Of a stretch of DNA of 64,000 nucleotides, positions 45,441 through 59,182 are shown piece after piece. Source of the stretch: Eopsaltria australis (lineage: Eukaryota > Chordata > Aves > Passeriformes > Petroicidae); NCBI GenBank assembly GCA_034509425.1, contig JAVTVJ010011652.1, positions 7,369,501 through 7,433,500 of the forward strand. Reading direction: 5' to 3'. Position numbers and translations under genes: made by a program. Under the pieces are notes generated by a model, which saw nothing but the letters and a program-made list of their open reading frames with translations, did not search any database and was not told the DNA's origin. Position 1 is the stretch's first letter. Each line of letters starts with the position of its first letter.

Positions 45441-48400
45441 CAGCCAGTGCGAGTCAGCTTCCCCTGGCTCCAGCCAGCTGAGTCTCCATCTGCAAGGGGG
45501 GAAAAAATAGCAAAGAGCTCGTCATGTCTTTGACACAGGGCAGGCACTGAGCTGACACAGATTTTCGCAACTGGGAGCTGCCACAGAAGACTCTGGCACC
45601 TCTCACCCCAGAAGCGGCACAGACAGATGCAGTTTTCTTTGGAAACTTTGCTCAAGCTGGCTCTTTTTTTTCCCCCACTACTTCAACATATCCTGTTGTT
45701 TGGAGTCACTGCAAAGCTTCAGGTTAGCTCTGAGCTCTGCAAACCTGCTAGAGTTGGAAGAGAAACACCATTTCTGCCACTTGATATTGGCAGGTGTGTT
45801 GAGAATCCCCCTATCTATTTGCTCTGTGTGCAGGTGCCACACATCCCTTGGTCTAAACTGCTCTTCCTCAGTGTGTGTGCCTGAGAAGGGTCACAGCTGT
45901 GCACAGCTGTGGCAGGGGATGCTCAGTGCTGCAGGAGCAGCCCAGCACTGCTCCTCTGCTCCATTCATGCTGAAACCAATGTCCATGGGACCCCTTGAAT
46001 TGGGAGGTGCCAGCTGAGGGGAATAGTTTGTGCAGCAGGTGCTACCATGGGTGGACCATGAGGTGCAGGGGCTTTCTGCCCATTTGGAAGAGGGAAGTGA
46101 TACAGGGTAATTCTGTGTAAAATGAAGAGTGAAAGGCCTTTTCCAGAGAGCTCAGAGAGTAAATTCAGGGAGGGATTGGTCTCCATCTGGGTTAAGCTGA
46201 GACTTGCTGGTGCATCCCACAACTACACTCTTTGCTGCCCTTGCTGGTTGCTCACATGCATGGAGGGGCAGATTTGAGGGACACATGGGGATCCACCTGA
46301 GCACCCACAGAGATGCTGATGCTGGCAGCAGCTTTGGGCAGCCTCACCCCTCAGTAGATGTTCACTTTCAAACCCGGGGACTGAGCTAATGGCTGAAAGG
46401 CTTTTCTTTGGCTCAACAATAGCTTGGCCCAGTTGTGATGACAGTGGCTCAGGCAGGAGTAAGCACTGGGAGAGGATTCCAGCCCTTTGCCAGTGTGCCA
46501 GCAGTGCAGAACAGCTGCCCGCGGGTCAGCAGAAGAGACGGGAAATGACACACACCACTTTGGAGCACAGGCAAAGATTTCAATGGGGGAAGCACCGAGC
46601 AACTGTCGCACGAGCAGTGAACTCCGCGATTGCTCAACTGCTAGCCCGGGGCTCTATTTTAATCCCTCCGCTGGGAATTAGAGTTCGGTTGGGGCAGGAT
46701 GAGCTAACCATCCTGAGGCACGTAGCAAAGGAGCCAAACCCTGTTGCAAAAGCTAAGGAGTCCCAGGCTGAAAGTGCCAGCTCTGGTGTATCCCAGGGAG
46801 CACATGCAGCAGTACCACAGGGGCTGCCTGGAGGGGCAGCAGTGGAGGGAGATGGGATAAAGCAGAGCTTACAGCAGGATCCCCACCCTGCAGCAGGTGC
46901 TCGGGGTCAAAGAGGCAGCTCAGGGACCCAGCTGTGCGCTATGTCGGTTTTCAGACCACTGTGACTTGGCAGGGAGTTTTCAATAGCTCTGAGCTCCTCA
47001 AACTCTGATCTCCCTCCTCCTCCCCCCACCCTGCTCCGCAGGCAGCCACCTGTGCAAGTGAGTGGGCAGGAAGGCAGCCTGCCAGAGACATTGCAGCCAT
47101 GTGGAAACACCTGCCAGCCTGAAATGCTTGGTAGGGTTGGGATGCTTTGGGGCTGCTTGTTGTTCATCTCGTGCCCATGGGGTGGTTACCCTGCAGTCCC
47201 TGTCTATTTGAGTGCATGGAAAGCCATTTTATTCCATTTTTTAAGATGTAAAAATGCCTCCTCTGAGGCATTTACCTCACATTATTGATGGATGTCTGCT
47301 GTTCAAAGTGCCATCTGTCCTCCTTCCCCCCTCTGTTGCTCTAAGCAACCACTGCTTTCAGAAACTGAAAGGTGCAGGCAAAGAAAAAGCTTTCCTCCTC
47401 ATCTTCCTCCATGGGCTGATTTGCAAAGAAAGGGGAAGGGTTTCAAGCAGACAGGCAGGTGAGCAGGATGGGGTCATCACCTTCCTTGATGGTCCTCCTT
47501 CCCTTGCTCCATGGCCCAGGGAGGTGATGTGGGTGCTGGGGCTGAGTGGGACAGCCCAGCAGCCATCTGGCATGAATTCCCCCATGCCCTGTGCCCCACC
47601 CTCCCCAAGGTGGGGCAGGGGCAGCTCCAGTGTGATGCTTTTCGCATCCTACCTGTGGGTGCTGGGACTGGGGCACCCCGTTACCAAAATGCACCAGAAA
47701 CAGTTTGATCCAAGTGTAATGGAAAGCCCATGGGAGACAAGCTGGGAAAGCAACTATTCAAATGCAAGCTCCGATTCTGCTTTCATTCCTGGCTGTTCCT
47801 GCAAGCAATGTCCCCATGGCATGGCATCCACAGCACCCCAGATGCTTTCCCTTTGCTCCTTGGTCTTCCTGACTCCAGCTTTGTCCTGTGTTCCTTCACC
47901 CAAGCAGGGCCAGGGCTGGTTTTGGCCCTGCATATTTGGGATTATCCCTTGCCCCTAGGGGATCTGCACTGGAGTGGGGTGCCAGGTAATACCTGTGAGG
48001 GCAGGGATGAATGGAGATGTGGGAGCCACCTCAGTGATGGGTATTTTGCTGGTGTGAAGGTGCCCTGCCCTGGCTTGACCCTGTGTTTTCTGGAGGCTGT
48101 GTCAGGGACAGGCTCCAGCACTGCCCTGGGGTGATCATTGCCCTATCTCAGTTCCAGGGGGAATTGCATCAGACCAGCTTCCACCCCTTTGCAAGAGGGG
48201 GTTTCATAGCCCCACTACAACCTGCCTCCCCCAACCCTGGGGCAGGAGCGCTTGGCACCCTGCAGTGCTTTAATCATCCTCTCTGCTGGCTTGATGCATG
48301 TGGGGTCCTCATGTTGGTTCTGGGGCACATCCCCTTCTGGTGCCTGCTGCTGTGGGTCTGGATTTGGGAAGCTGATGTCGATCCCAACAGCTGGATGACA

Positions 48401-51400
48401 GCTTGTTGGAGCTGACAGACGTGCCCAAGAACAGGTCCCAGGGAAGAGATGGACTCCATTGCAGAAGCTAAAAGGTTGAGAGCTCCTGACCTCATCCCAA
48501 AATGATGGTGAGTCAAAAGACACTGCAGACAATCAGGTGCCCAGGAGGATACTGCTGCTATAGGGTTTTCTCTGTGGAGCACAGCAGAAATGGCCACATG
48601 AGCAGATTTCCCCATGGTAAGCCACGCTGGATGCGATGGGAGGGCACAGGGAGGAAGAAGCTCACTCACAGCCAGCCCTGCCACTGGAGAGCTGCGCCGC
48701 ACCACTTCAGCCCCGAGCTGCCAGAGGCATTGCGCTCTTTCTGGCTCTCGCCCTCCGCTCCCTCCCTCCTGTGGTACACGGGACAGGCTGGAGCGCTTCC
48801 CTCTCCCTCGCTCCTGGGGGAGAGCGACTGCTCCAGAGGGGACGTGACTCCCAGGCAGCTCCAGCGCTCAGAGGTTAATGAGTTATTGCTTTATGTCTTT
48901 AAAAATGCAGCAGCGCCCTCCTTTTGGCATTTCCAGCTAATTATCCCCGGAGTTACTGATTAGCTAGGACGTGCCTGGGACCAAGCAGCGGAGTGCTGTA
49001 GGTGCTGCACAGCCACCGGCACCGCGCTGACATGGTGGCCGGGGCATTGTCCCAGGGAGTTTCACTTCGTCTTGCCGGGAAGTTTGTAGGAACATGCCTC
49101 CCGCCCTTTAAAGTATGAGAGGCACGAGTCCGGTTTTGCAGGTTACAAAAAAAGCCATAGAAGTGCAGATGCTCGTGCACACACGCAGGGTCTGACGGCT
49201 CCCGTCCCGCTCCCCGCAGCCGGGAGCGGGTGCGTTGCCACCAGCCCTGAGACGTCACCGCGTCCCCCCTGCTCGGCACGGCCACAGCCACCGTCTGCAG
49301 CGCCCGGGTTGCGGCTCCTTGGGAGGGCAGGAGCCAAGAAATGCCCTCATTGCAGCCACACCAGTCCCCCCGCTCGGGCGCAGACCCTCCCGTGATCCCG
49401 GCACTCACCCGACAGCTCCGGCTCCCGTCGAGGCGTGTCTGCGGGCAGCGGGGCCGGAGGCACTGTTAAATATTGCAGCCGACTTACTCACTTCTCTTCC
49501 TGGACGGCAGCGCAGAGTTTCCACCCACTTCTTTCACCTTTGGTTTCCAGGCTTTCTGAGAAAAGGGGAAGCCGTGGGAGGGAGCAACCGGCATCCCCGT
49601 GCCAGGGCCACGGCCCCCAGCAGCCGCTCCTGCCCGGGAAGAGGCGGATGCCAGAGGGGGCCGCTTTCCCGGGAAAACTGCGGCGTGGCTGGGAGTGCTT
49701 TGTGCTCGTGGCCCAGCACTCCACGACCCTCTTGGGTTAGGCAGATTCCCCCCCCCCCCGCTGAGTGGAGGGGGCACCAGAGTGCTGCCTCCCTGACACA
49801 AGCTCAAGGGTGGGTGCCTGACCAGCTCAGCCTCCTCCTTTGGGAGGAAAAATGCCCCTGGGACTCAGATATACCTTGGCCTCACCCCGCCAAAGCCCAT
49901 CCAGCTCCTCCTTTAACGTAGTTCCTCTGCAAGCGGGGACAGTGCCAGAGCTGGGGTCACATACACACCACCAACACCTGTGATGAGCTGTGTCCGTCCT
50001 CAGCCCACAGAGCTCTGCCAGTAGCAGGTGCTGCCACAAGCCTGGGACTGTGCTGGCCAGCATTCCATCCAGCAGCCAGTCTTTCATCCAGTGGCATGTC
50101 CCTTGGCACCACAGGGAGCTGGCTGCCCCCCCTAGGGACACTGATAGACTGTGTTCCTTGGGACATTATCACCAGACAGGTAGCCCCCACTGGCTACTAC
50201 CAGCTCTGGTGGGTGAGCCCATGTGTCTGGTGGGACTCCTTTTTCTTAAGTCCCATTCTCCAGCATTCTGTTAGTGCCACCAAATGCACAGCCATTGTTT
50301 TTGCTCAGAAGTGATTTCAGGTCCCTCGGGGTTCCCCTCTGCCAGCAGTCTGGAAATGAAAATCTGCAGCCCCAACACCAGCTGTGTCACTGAGCTAATG
50401 GTGGGGCGAGCATCACTGCTCCTTCTGTGCCACGGTGAACAAAACCAAAAATAACCTGGCAAATCAATTGATGGGGGATGGCGAAATGCTTCACACGCTT
50501 GGCTGCCTGCACTGCCCTGCCTGGGCTCGAGAGCTGCCCTGCAAGTTCAGATAAAATTTACAGACTGGTCTTGTCTTTTGGGAGCTGCTATGGTGTTTCT
50601 GGAGTGGGAAGCACCTGGAAGGCTCTGTCATGGAAATGACCAAGCTGGAGCCACTGTTTTATCCATGCAAGGCCCCAAAGCAGGCAATATCAGAAATTCA
50701 GGGCTTTGCAGTGCATTTTTAGGTGGTCAGGTGTGGTTTGGCTGCACACCTCAACTTCGCATGCACACCACTCTCTTAGCTCCGTCAAGGGCTGGACGGG
50801 AACTTTGGCATGTGGACCCATGACCTGAAATATCTCTGATTTCTCAAGGTGGGGCTGCCCTCCTGCTCACTGGCCACAGTCCCACCCAAACATGACACAG
50901 CTAATGAGCACCCAGTACTCCCTCCCCACAGCCATCACTTTTGGCAGCTCTCAGTGCCACACTGGAGGGCTGGACATCTCCCTGTTCCTTCCTTGCTGCC
51001 TGGTCAGCTCTTCCAAGGCAGCACTGCAGCAGCAGGGATGTGACACTGATGGGGCATTGGGGATGGGGCCTGGCCAAATCCCTCCCTAGCACTGGCTGCA
51101 GTGCTTGTCCTTGCTGGGGTCAGACCCTGGACGTCCCTCAGTGGCTTGACATTTATCAGGGAGGAAGGGGGAGCTTCCTGCAGCCTCAGTGTGCTGGGAT
51201 CATGGCTAGGCACAAGGATTTTGCCCTTGTTGGGGGGCTTATGTGGGAGAGGAGGCAGGAGAACTGCCCCTCAAGGCTTGGACTTCACCCTCGGGGGAGA
51301 AATTCCACCTTTCAGCTCTGGGGAGGGGGCAAAGGAAGAGAGAGTAGCTGGCTTTTCCTACCCATCCAGAGAAATTAGGTTAAAATCCCCCACCTTTGAG

Positions 51401-54400
51401 CTCCTGTGACTGCAGAGAAAGCCAGGCAGCAGGACCAGGGTGTGGTTTAGGGTCAGAAATAAGCCAGCAATTAGAACACCTCACAGTGTTACTGCTGAAA
51501 GCAGAAAGCAGCCTTAGGGAAGGGTTGATGCTTTCCGAGTGCCTGAGCCCCACAGCACTGCGGGGTTTTGGGTGAAAGCTGATGCTCCTTGCCCCGGGGC
51601 AGGACACTGGAAAGAGGACCAGTGAAATGTCTGCAGCCTACGGGGAGTGGCCTAGTGCCAGCCACTGCCTCTGGGGCTGGAGTGGGGCTTTCATGGCTAT
51701 CTGAGATGTGGTCTCCTAGTGGGAGATTCAGTCTCTTCTGCTCTAGGGTGCAGCCCCAGGCTGTGCACAGGCTGCGGCTGGAAGTGCTGGGGGGCAACAG
51801 CGGCTGTTTAACCCTTTAGTAGAGAAGACCATAGTAGTACCCAGACCCAGAGTCATGCCCAGCCAGCACCTGCTGCCCCTTCTCAGGCAGTTTCTCTCAG
51901 GTGTGGACTCACAGATGGCTAACACAGAGCTAATCCCACGCTTCAGCCTTAGCTGAGGCTCAGTTCATCTCCAGACTTAAAGCGACAAACACTGGGCTTT
52001 GTGAGATTTAGTGGGCCTTGTGTGTCTTTTCCCTCTCCCCTTGGCCAGCAAACTGCCTGAAAGCCCCTGTTCCTCCTCTGAGAAATGTCACACATGAGAG
52101 AAACCGCATCTTTCAGCCTTGCCCTTGGGATGAAGGATGTGGTGTTAAGGGACAGCTTGGGCCCAGCAGGTGCTTTTTCTCCTGACAGCACGAAGACAGA
52201 GATGCCCTTGCTGAAAGAGCCGAGCAGCCTTGGTTTGTCCACAGAGCCTGATCCTCAAAACCAGGTTTGAGAGCCCACACCAGTGGCCTCAGAGCCAGGG
52301 GTGGCAGGACAGGCAGCTTGGCTGGTGCTCTGCCTGTTCTCAGCCCCTCTGTTTGTGATGCCAGCCCCGACTGCACACGGAGAGCCTGGAGGGGCCGAGG
52401 TGCAGCCCCATCACACCAAGGGTCCTGTGGGATGGGCTGTGCCTGCAGGGCTCGCAGATGCACTCAGACCTCGCAGCCCAGGTGATGCCGGGGTGGACTC
52501 CTGCCCTCCAGGCCCTGCACTGAGCATTTGCACAGCTGCAGAGGAGCTCAGGCAGGGTTATAACCATCAATGATGCCCTGCAATAAACCTCCCCCCGCAA
52601 AGGCCTGGCAAGCAGTGGGCATTTTCCTGCCACAGGGACTTGCTCTGCCTCTCTCCCCAGCAGGGCTTTTTGTACACAGCCAGGGTTTCGCTCGGGCTTC
52701 CCCTCCACCTGCCTGGCTGTTTTTAGCCTGTCATAGTTTTGCATCCTTTGAGACCTCCTGCCGTCTGGCCACCTGGATAGAAATCTGGTGAGATTTCATG
52801 AATGGAAATGAGCAGGGGAAATGCACAGAAGTTCAGCTGGTATGACCACCAGAGATGGCATTTTCCCCTCTGCAGCAACTCCTTCTGCCCCCAAAGAGAC
52901 GCTGAAAGCAGCACATATCCCATGCAGCTCTCTGCTAAGTGTGATCTGTCAGCATAAACCAGTCCCCTCTGTGCTGGCAGCATCAGCGGAAGCATGGCCA
53001 GGGGGAAAGGGAGTTTCTTGGGATGTTTTTCCCCTCAAGGTTCCTGTTTCCCCTCCAGCCCTCGTCCATGGATGCTGGCAGCTTTCCCCTTTTCCACATA
53101 GCTTTTCAGAGGGAACAAAATGAGTGACTGAACAAGTCTGGGAGATGGAGGAAGGCTGAGGAGAGAAGGGTGTGGGGAGGCAGGGGTGCCCCCTTGACCC
53201 ATTGTTGGCACACCAGCCCTGCCTTCCAGCAGCCCTGAAGCAATTTGGGAATCAAATCTGCTGGCAAGGAAGGGAGGAAAACCACAGGGCTGAGTCACTC
53301 CTCGGAAGGCATTTGCATCTGGACAAATTCCAGCCGAACCCCCTTCCCACTACCCCTGTGTGGCGTGTCAGGGGTGGCTTACAGGAATGGCCACATCCCT
53401 TCCCCCCGGGACGGAGCCTCCCCGGCCGGTCACACTCAGCCAGAAACCGGGCAGCATCCACTGCCGACTCTGGCAGCTTTCCATCAGAAGGCAGGAAAGC
53501 TTCCCCGGGGGATAAAGGCTGCGCTGGTGAAGCAGAAGCGAGAGTGAAGGCGAGTGAGGCTGCGAGGAAGCTGAGCCTCTTCCCAGAAATGGCGAAGGGG
53601 GGGTGTTGCCTTTCAGCGTCTCCTGAAGGAGTCACACTGGGGCTGGCCCCCATCCGAGCTTTGCAGTAGCAAATGGTCCGGATTTGGGATGACAGTCTGC
53701 TCTAGGGATTTACAGTAAGAGAGGAGCAGCGTGCAAGAAGGATGGAGGATTGGGAGCATCCCAAACCCTGACCCAGCACCTGCAGAAGCTCGAAGCTTTG
53801 GCAGGGGTGAAAGAGGGGCTGGGGGAAAGGTGGCAGGGCTGGAGTTACACACTGGTGGTGGGAACTGGCAGGGGCAGAGGATTCACCCAGAAGGTCACAG
53901 GGTGGAAAAAGCTTCTCCAGGAATGAAAGTGCCACAAAATGTGTCTAAGAACTTGGTGTTTATTTCCCTTCAGAATCATCTTGGGGGAGCTTCTCCCTAT
54001 GCTCTGCACTCAGGGTTGATATTTTCTCAAGGTTTAAATTCCCCTGATGTGCAAGTCACGTTCCTGCTTGAAAAGACCTTTGCCAGGGTCAGGTGCTGTG
54101 TGTGGCTATAGCAGGATGGATCCCGGGATGGGTCCCAGCTGAGGGAGGTACCTCAGGGTGAGATCTCAGTGTCCGTGTCCGGCTCTGAGATTCATTACAC
54201 AGGGCTGGAGCTCTGTGCACCATCTCGATGATGTCCAACCTGCCTTCCCTCCCTCTAGTGGCTGAAATCCCGGCATTTCCCGGGGCTCCCAGAGCCCCCG
54301 GCAGCGCCCGGGGCTGGGGCGCAGGCAGTGAGGGGATTGCCCCCGTGCTGGGACAATGGGTGGGTGGCCCCAGTCCCTGCCAGCCCTCCTGACAGGGATG

Positions 54401-57400
54401 CTCCTGCCGGTCCCAGGTCTCATCTGAGACGAGATGGAGTTTTGCAGAGGGTTTTTGAATTAGGGACGGCGTTACATGTAAAGAGAAGCTTTCAAGCATC
54501 TTGCCGGTTCCCGCAGCGCTCCATGCCCACAAATGTGCGGTGAGGAACGCCAAGGGAAATGTCAGCTCTTCCCTAAGTAATTCCTTTCAGCCAGCCTTGC
54601 AATTAGTCCCTTGAAAAAAGAAATAAATAAAGATTTTGAGCTTTGCCAGCACTTCTCTTTGCAAACGCTGGTCTCTCCCTGTAACTAGGGCACAGTGGGA
54701 GGCGAGAGCCAGTTAACCCTTAGCATCCAGCTTTCCTCACACAGCCCCGGGCGGCTGCGATGAGACCGCCCGGGGGGAAAGGAGCCTGCAGAGGCTGAGT
54801 GGGCGGCGAGGGGTGCCAGGCAGCGAGGGGTGCCCAGTGCCCGGCAGCTCGCCTGCACCCAGTGACCCGGCTCAGGACACACTGGGGCTCCCTTTCCCTT
54901 CCACACTCCATAAGCGTTTCGCAGGTGTGCGGGAAGCACAGGTTTGCTCCTGCACTTGTGCTTTGCTGCAGGATGGATAGGGAGGATGTGGAGGTGTGGA
55001 GCTGCCGCTCTCTGAGCCCGGAATCGGTGCTGTGTTGCTCCCGGAAATCCAGCTGGGATCCACCCACTGTTTACAGAGAAGAGTGCAGTGAATCATCTGT
55101 GCGGGGAAGAAAAACACAACAAATTTGGGCCTTTTTAAGCTTTCCGGGCAACTGAGAGCTGCTGGGAGAGCACCTGAGTGGGAGCAGACCGGGGGTCCTG
55201 GGAATAGATGCCAGGGCTGGCTCTGAAAGGATCCTTATCCTGGGACAGGGCACCTGTTTCTACCCCAGCCCATTAAATACGGGTGGCTAAACCCATCACA
55301 GCTGGCAGCAGCTGTGCTCTGCTCCCCACAGGCCAGCCCTAGGGGGCTCCAAAGTGAGTTCTCCGGAGAGATGTCCTGGCTGGTGGGGAAGAGGTGACGT
55401 TTGAAAACAAAGGATTTTCTCTGGACGTGGAAGTAGGAAGGCATTGATCTGGAAATGGGTTTGCTGTAGCAAGGACAGAGTTAATACATCTGCCTGAACA
55501 AAGGGACCAGAGCCCCTGGAGATGGCCTGGGGTGCTCTACCTGGCTTGCAGAAGGACACAGGCCTGGTGGGGTCCTCTGATATCTCTGCCAACCCCCTGA
55601 GCTGTCTCAGGTGTCCTCTGGTGCTGGGCAGATGCTCAGGTAGCTAAACCAAGCCGTCGGCATCACACACAAAAAAATGTTGCTTCTGTGTGAAATAAAT
55701 GATGTGAGGAAAGGTCTTTGTGTCTGCCAGAGCTGCGTTACCTTCCAGCTGCAGCAGCTGGAGCAACCACTGTCCCCATGAAAGGGTGTACTCAGGGGTC
55801 TTCATGTCTGAATGCCAGACACAGAAGGTGGAGGCAAGGAGGGATGCAAGGGGAAAAGACCCCTAAAAGCCAGCAGGGACCCTAAGGAGGGGTGGAGACA
55901 GCTGCTGGGTGGGTGGAGAAGGGCTGACCTGACACAGGGGCTGCAGCCTGATGCCACCTTGGCTGCCAGCCCAGCTTTGGGCCCCTTTGGGGTTGGTGAG
56001 GAGCTAGTGCCAGAGGGGACAGGGCAGCTGGATGATGTGCAAGGTCTTTAAGTGCTACAGTGTCACTGTAGCAGAGACCCCAAAAAAGCGTGGGTTTGCA
56101 TCCTCAGTCAGAGCTGATGCTCAATCCAAGGGGAAATGTTCTGCACTCATGCCTTAGAGGAATCAGAAAAAAAAATGTGGCCTGATGGGAATGTTACCCT
56201 TCAGTACAAATGCAGATGTGCCAGCCCTGCATGCTGAGGGAAGGTTTGTGGCTGGAAGGAGCTGCAACAGCAGAAGGTACAGGAGAAGAGAGCTTCTGGG
56301 CTGACCCTGTACTTGAAGGCAGCTGAAAGCCACAAAGTTGGAATTTTTTTTTTTTAAAAAAAAGGTGCCCTGGGCCTCAGGGTGCAAAGCCTGTGACCTG
56401 CTGCCCATCAGGAGTGGGTTCCGGAGTGACAGGTCCTCAGGGCAGAGGTGGGAAGCTGTGCAGCTCTGCAGGGACGTGGCCACTGTGGCGGTACCGTGGC
56501 TGGCAGTGGGCACTAGAGGGCTGCACACTCCCGTCCTTGCTGCTTGAGCTGTCTCTCTCCCTGCACAGCCTGCTCTGGAAACGCTGATTAACTTCTGACA
56601 GACTCAGTGACCCGGGAGAGATGAAAATAACTTTGAAGAACGGCAGTTTGCCACTATATGGCCAAGGTAGTGATTTTTCTTCATTTCAGTTGTGCTTTCC
56701 CCAAGCTCTGCTGCTGCCAGGGCAAACTTGCAAGGTGAAAAGAAGTAAGTAGTGCATGGGCTTGATGCTGGGGGGTGTGTGATGAGCTTGTCCAGTTCCC
56801 TTAGCCTCTGAAAGTTTCTCCAGCATAGCTCTCATTCCCAGGAAAGCCGTGTCCTCTGCAGAAGCAGCAGGCTCCTCGGGCTGTTTAATGAAGGTAAGGA
56901 GTGGCTGGGGATGGTGCAGGCATAGCTGATCCTGCCTCAGGTCTGGGTGATCCACTGGGTTCCCTCCTAACATGGATTTCTAGGGAATCTGGCAGCAGTG
57001 GAAAGCTGTAAAATGAAGCTACATTTACTCTGAGTAAATGTAAATCATCTAAAGTAATTTCGGAGCAATGTTTTTGTGTCCAAACCTGTTTCTGGCTGTT
57101 CTGTTGCCCCGCAGGAAATCCCTGCTGCTTTGGGGCCAGCTGTGGCCCCTTCTACCCTGCAAGGTGATAGACAGAGATGGTTGCCATCCTTCCCCCTGGT
57201 GGGAGGGTTTGGCCAGGTGTCCACAGGTGTGCCAGATCCCTAACTCCAGAGTTATCAGGGGCATCAGCCTCAGCCTGGAAAAGAGAGGAAGCGATGATCA
57301 GAGGCTCTTGCCTCTGGGGGCCGTGGAGCTCATTCCTTCACTGCTTATGTCACCTACCCTGTGTGACACCACTGACCTCACACTGGTGCTAAAGGTCCTG

Positions 57401-57537
57401 GACAGAAATCCACCATGTCCATGTGGTGGGAACCAGACAGGATGGATCCTGGGACTGACTGAACATCTCAAGAGTTAGCATGGGAAGAGAAAGCTTGTGT
57501 GCCAAATGTGGAAAGACATAGGTAAAACATTGATAGT
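45441..57537. other. Gene-poor interval upstream of mir-146b
   Basis: Over 12 kb show no exon with recognisable family features on either strand. It probably includes the mir-146b promoter. CpG and GC content rise at about 48.7-49.7 kb and again near 53.4-53.6 and 54.7-54.9 kb, suggesting promoter- or enhancer-like DNA. A C tract lies near 49749. Open frames of 100-230 codons occur in the GC-rich parts but look like compositional artefacts. Confidence 0.5.
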
Positions 57538-57542
57538 ATTGC
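57538..57542. repeat. Left target-site duplication of the second LTR element (ATTGC)
   Basis: ATTGC directly precedes TGTCCTGGG and recurs directly after ...ACCACGACA at 61115-61119. Confidence 0.8.
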
Positions 57543-59182
57543 TGTCCTGGGTTAGGCCAGAGGGGTCAAAATCTAGGAAGTGATCTGGGCTGCAGGAATG
57601 CAGGAAGAAATACAACTTCTTTCCTGCGAGAGAGAGAGAGCCAATAATCAGGTAGTTTTAAGAACTGATAGGTAGGTAAACCAATTAAAAAGTTGGTCCG
57701 CCTTCAAGGAAAAAACCATATATAAGCAGAGACTTTCTGACGCTTTTCTTCTTTGGACCTGCTGCTGCTGTGTAGAGAGGAGCAGCTCCTGCTTCTCTCA
57801 CTGGTAAGGCCCCCCCCCCCTACCTCCTTCCGAAGGAGGGATGGGGGGGGGAAGGGAGGTTTTACGGCAGCCATGCCGCTGCAGCCGGGCAGGCATGGGG
57901 GAGGAACGGCTGGAATCTTCAGCAGATACAGCTCAGCCGGTGTGCTAGCTACACGAGAGGGAGAGCCAGGCCCCTGCTCCGGGCCAGGCAAGGACCAGGC
58001 CGGACTCTATCCAGCTCGGGCCAGGCTCTGCCCTGTCACCCCAGGCCTAGATGGCTCCAGCAGGCCGAGCCAGCTTGGCCGAGCTAAGCAGAGACTCTAA
58101 GAGCGTCTGGCATCCAGCTCGGACCTGTTTAAGCAGCCCGGCAAAGAGCACGTGATCCTCACACTGCCGGAGAGAGAGAGACAGAAATTAACTCTCTCCA
58201 TGCCTGGACTAAACTCACAGACACCCATCCTTCCTCGCAGAGAGAGGAATGAGTGAGGACATCTACATAGTGCAGCGCAGAGACTTTACAGTCAGTGAGG
58301 AAAGCAGAACTGATACTCACAAGGGGGTGCATGGGAAGTTGCTTCAAGAGTGAAGCTGAAAACTCTTTTGGAGAACTATGGTTGAGGACTGAGCTAATAA
58401 ATTCTCTGTAATATATGAAGATATAGTCCAAAGGGGGATGTGAGGTTCTTATTGCAGCCAATGAACTGAAATACTTAAGTACAGACAAGTAAGTGTTGAA
58501 AAAGTACAGCCTGATGAGAAACTAGAACCCAGAGAGAGGAGAGGCTGTGATCCAGAGCCCTGGTCCCGGGGAGAATGCTAGGGAACCTGAGTTGTCAAGA
58601 GAACCTGTGTTGCTAAGCACAGAAGAAGGGATTTTCTTTGTTGCTGCAATTGAACTGGGCATCCTTAAAACAGGTACCCTGTGGACTGTTCATAACCCAC
58701 CATAGTGGCTGTGGGAAGGCTACTGGTGTGGGAGAGATCCACCATTAAGCTGGACTTTACTCTGGGCGGCGGTTAATAGTGAGACAGAAGACCCATAAAA
58801 ACTGTATTTTTCTTACAGAAGATCCATAGTGTAAGCAAAAGAAACTTCTCTCCCTGAATGAACTAGAACAAGAGCTGTTTCTGAGGTGGTAAACTGACTG
58901 GAGGTCAAAGTGTTGTCTTTTGTATGTTGTCAGGGAGAATGAAATGGAGAGGTGGGGAAGGAGGGGTAGTCTGGGGAGTTTGTTCTGGTTTTTTTTCTTG
59001 AGTTTTTTTTTCTTTTTTTCCCTTTGTCTTAGATATATTAATAAAACTTCTTTGTAATTTATAAAGTTTGAGCCTGCTTTGCCTACTCCTAATCCTTATC
59101 TCACAACAAGCAATCAAGTAAATTTAGGTAAGTGTGCTGGCATTTAGCCACAAACCTGAATAAGCAAACTAAAACCACGACA
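57543..59182 (+). repeat. LTR A of the second element, 1640 bp
   Basis: It runs from TGTCCTGGGTTAGGCCAG to ACTAAAACCACGACA. A TATA-like CATATATAAG lies near 57717-57726 and AATAAA at 59040-59045 after a long T-rich tract. The 1.3-kb spacing of these signals implies an unusually long R or U5-side region. Open frames here have no family features and recur in LTR B. Confidence 0.88.

Noticed and set aside
46389..46964. 191-codon plus-strand open frame near mir-146b
   Set aside because: No recognisable domain, no supporting splice signals found, ordinary composition for GC-rich DNA.
46960..49060. NF-kB-like sites (GGGAGTTTTC near 46973, GGGAGTTTCA near 49057) as mir-146b promoter elements
   Set aside because: Each departs from the consensus and no transcription start could be placed, so they are not listed as features.
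49235..49921. 228-codon open frame in GC-rich DNA
   Set aside because: Pro/Ala/Arg-rich translation typical of CpG islands, overlapped by long frames in other phases.
57753..58100. 115-codon open frame repeated at 59687-60031
   Set aside because: It repeats only because it lies in both LTRs; it contains C-tract indels and has no family features.
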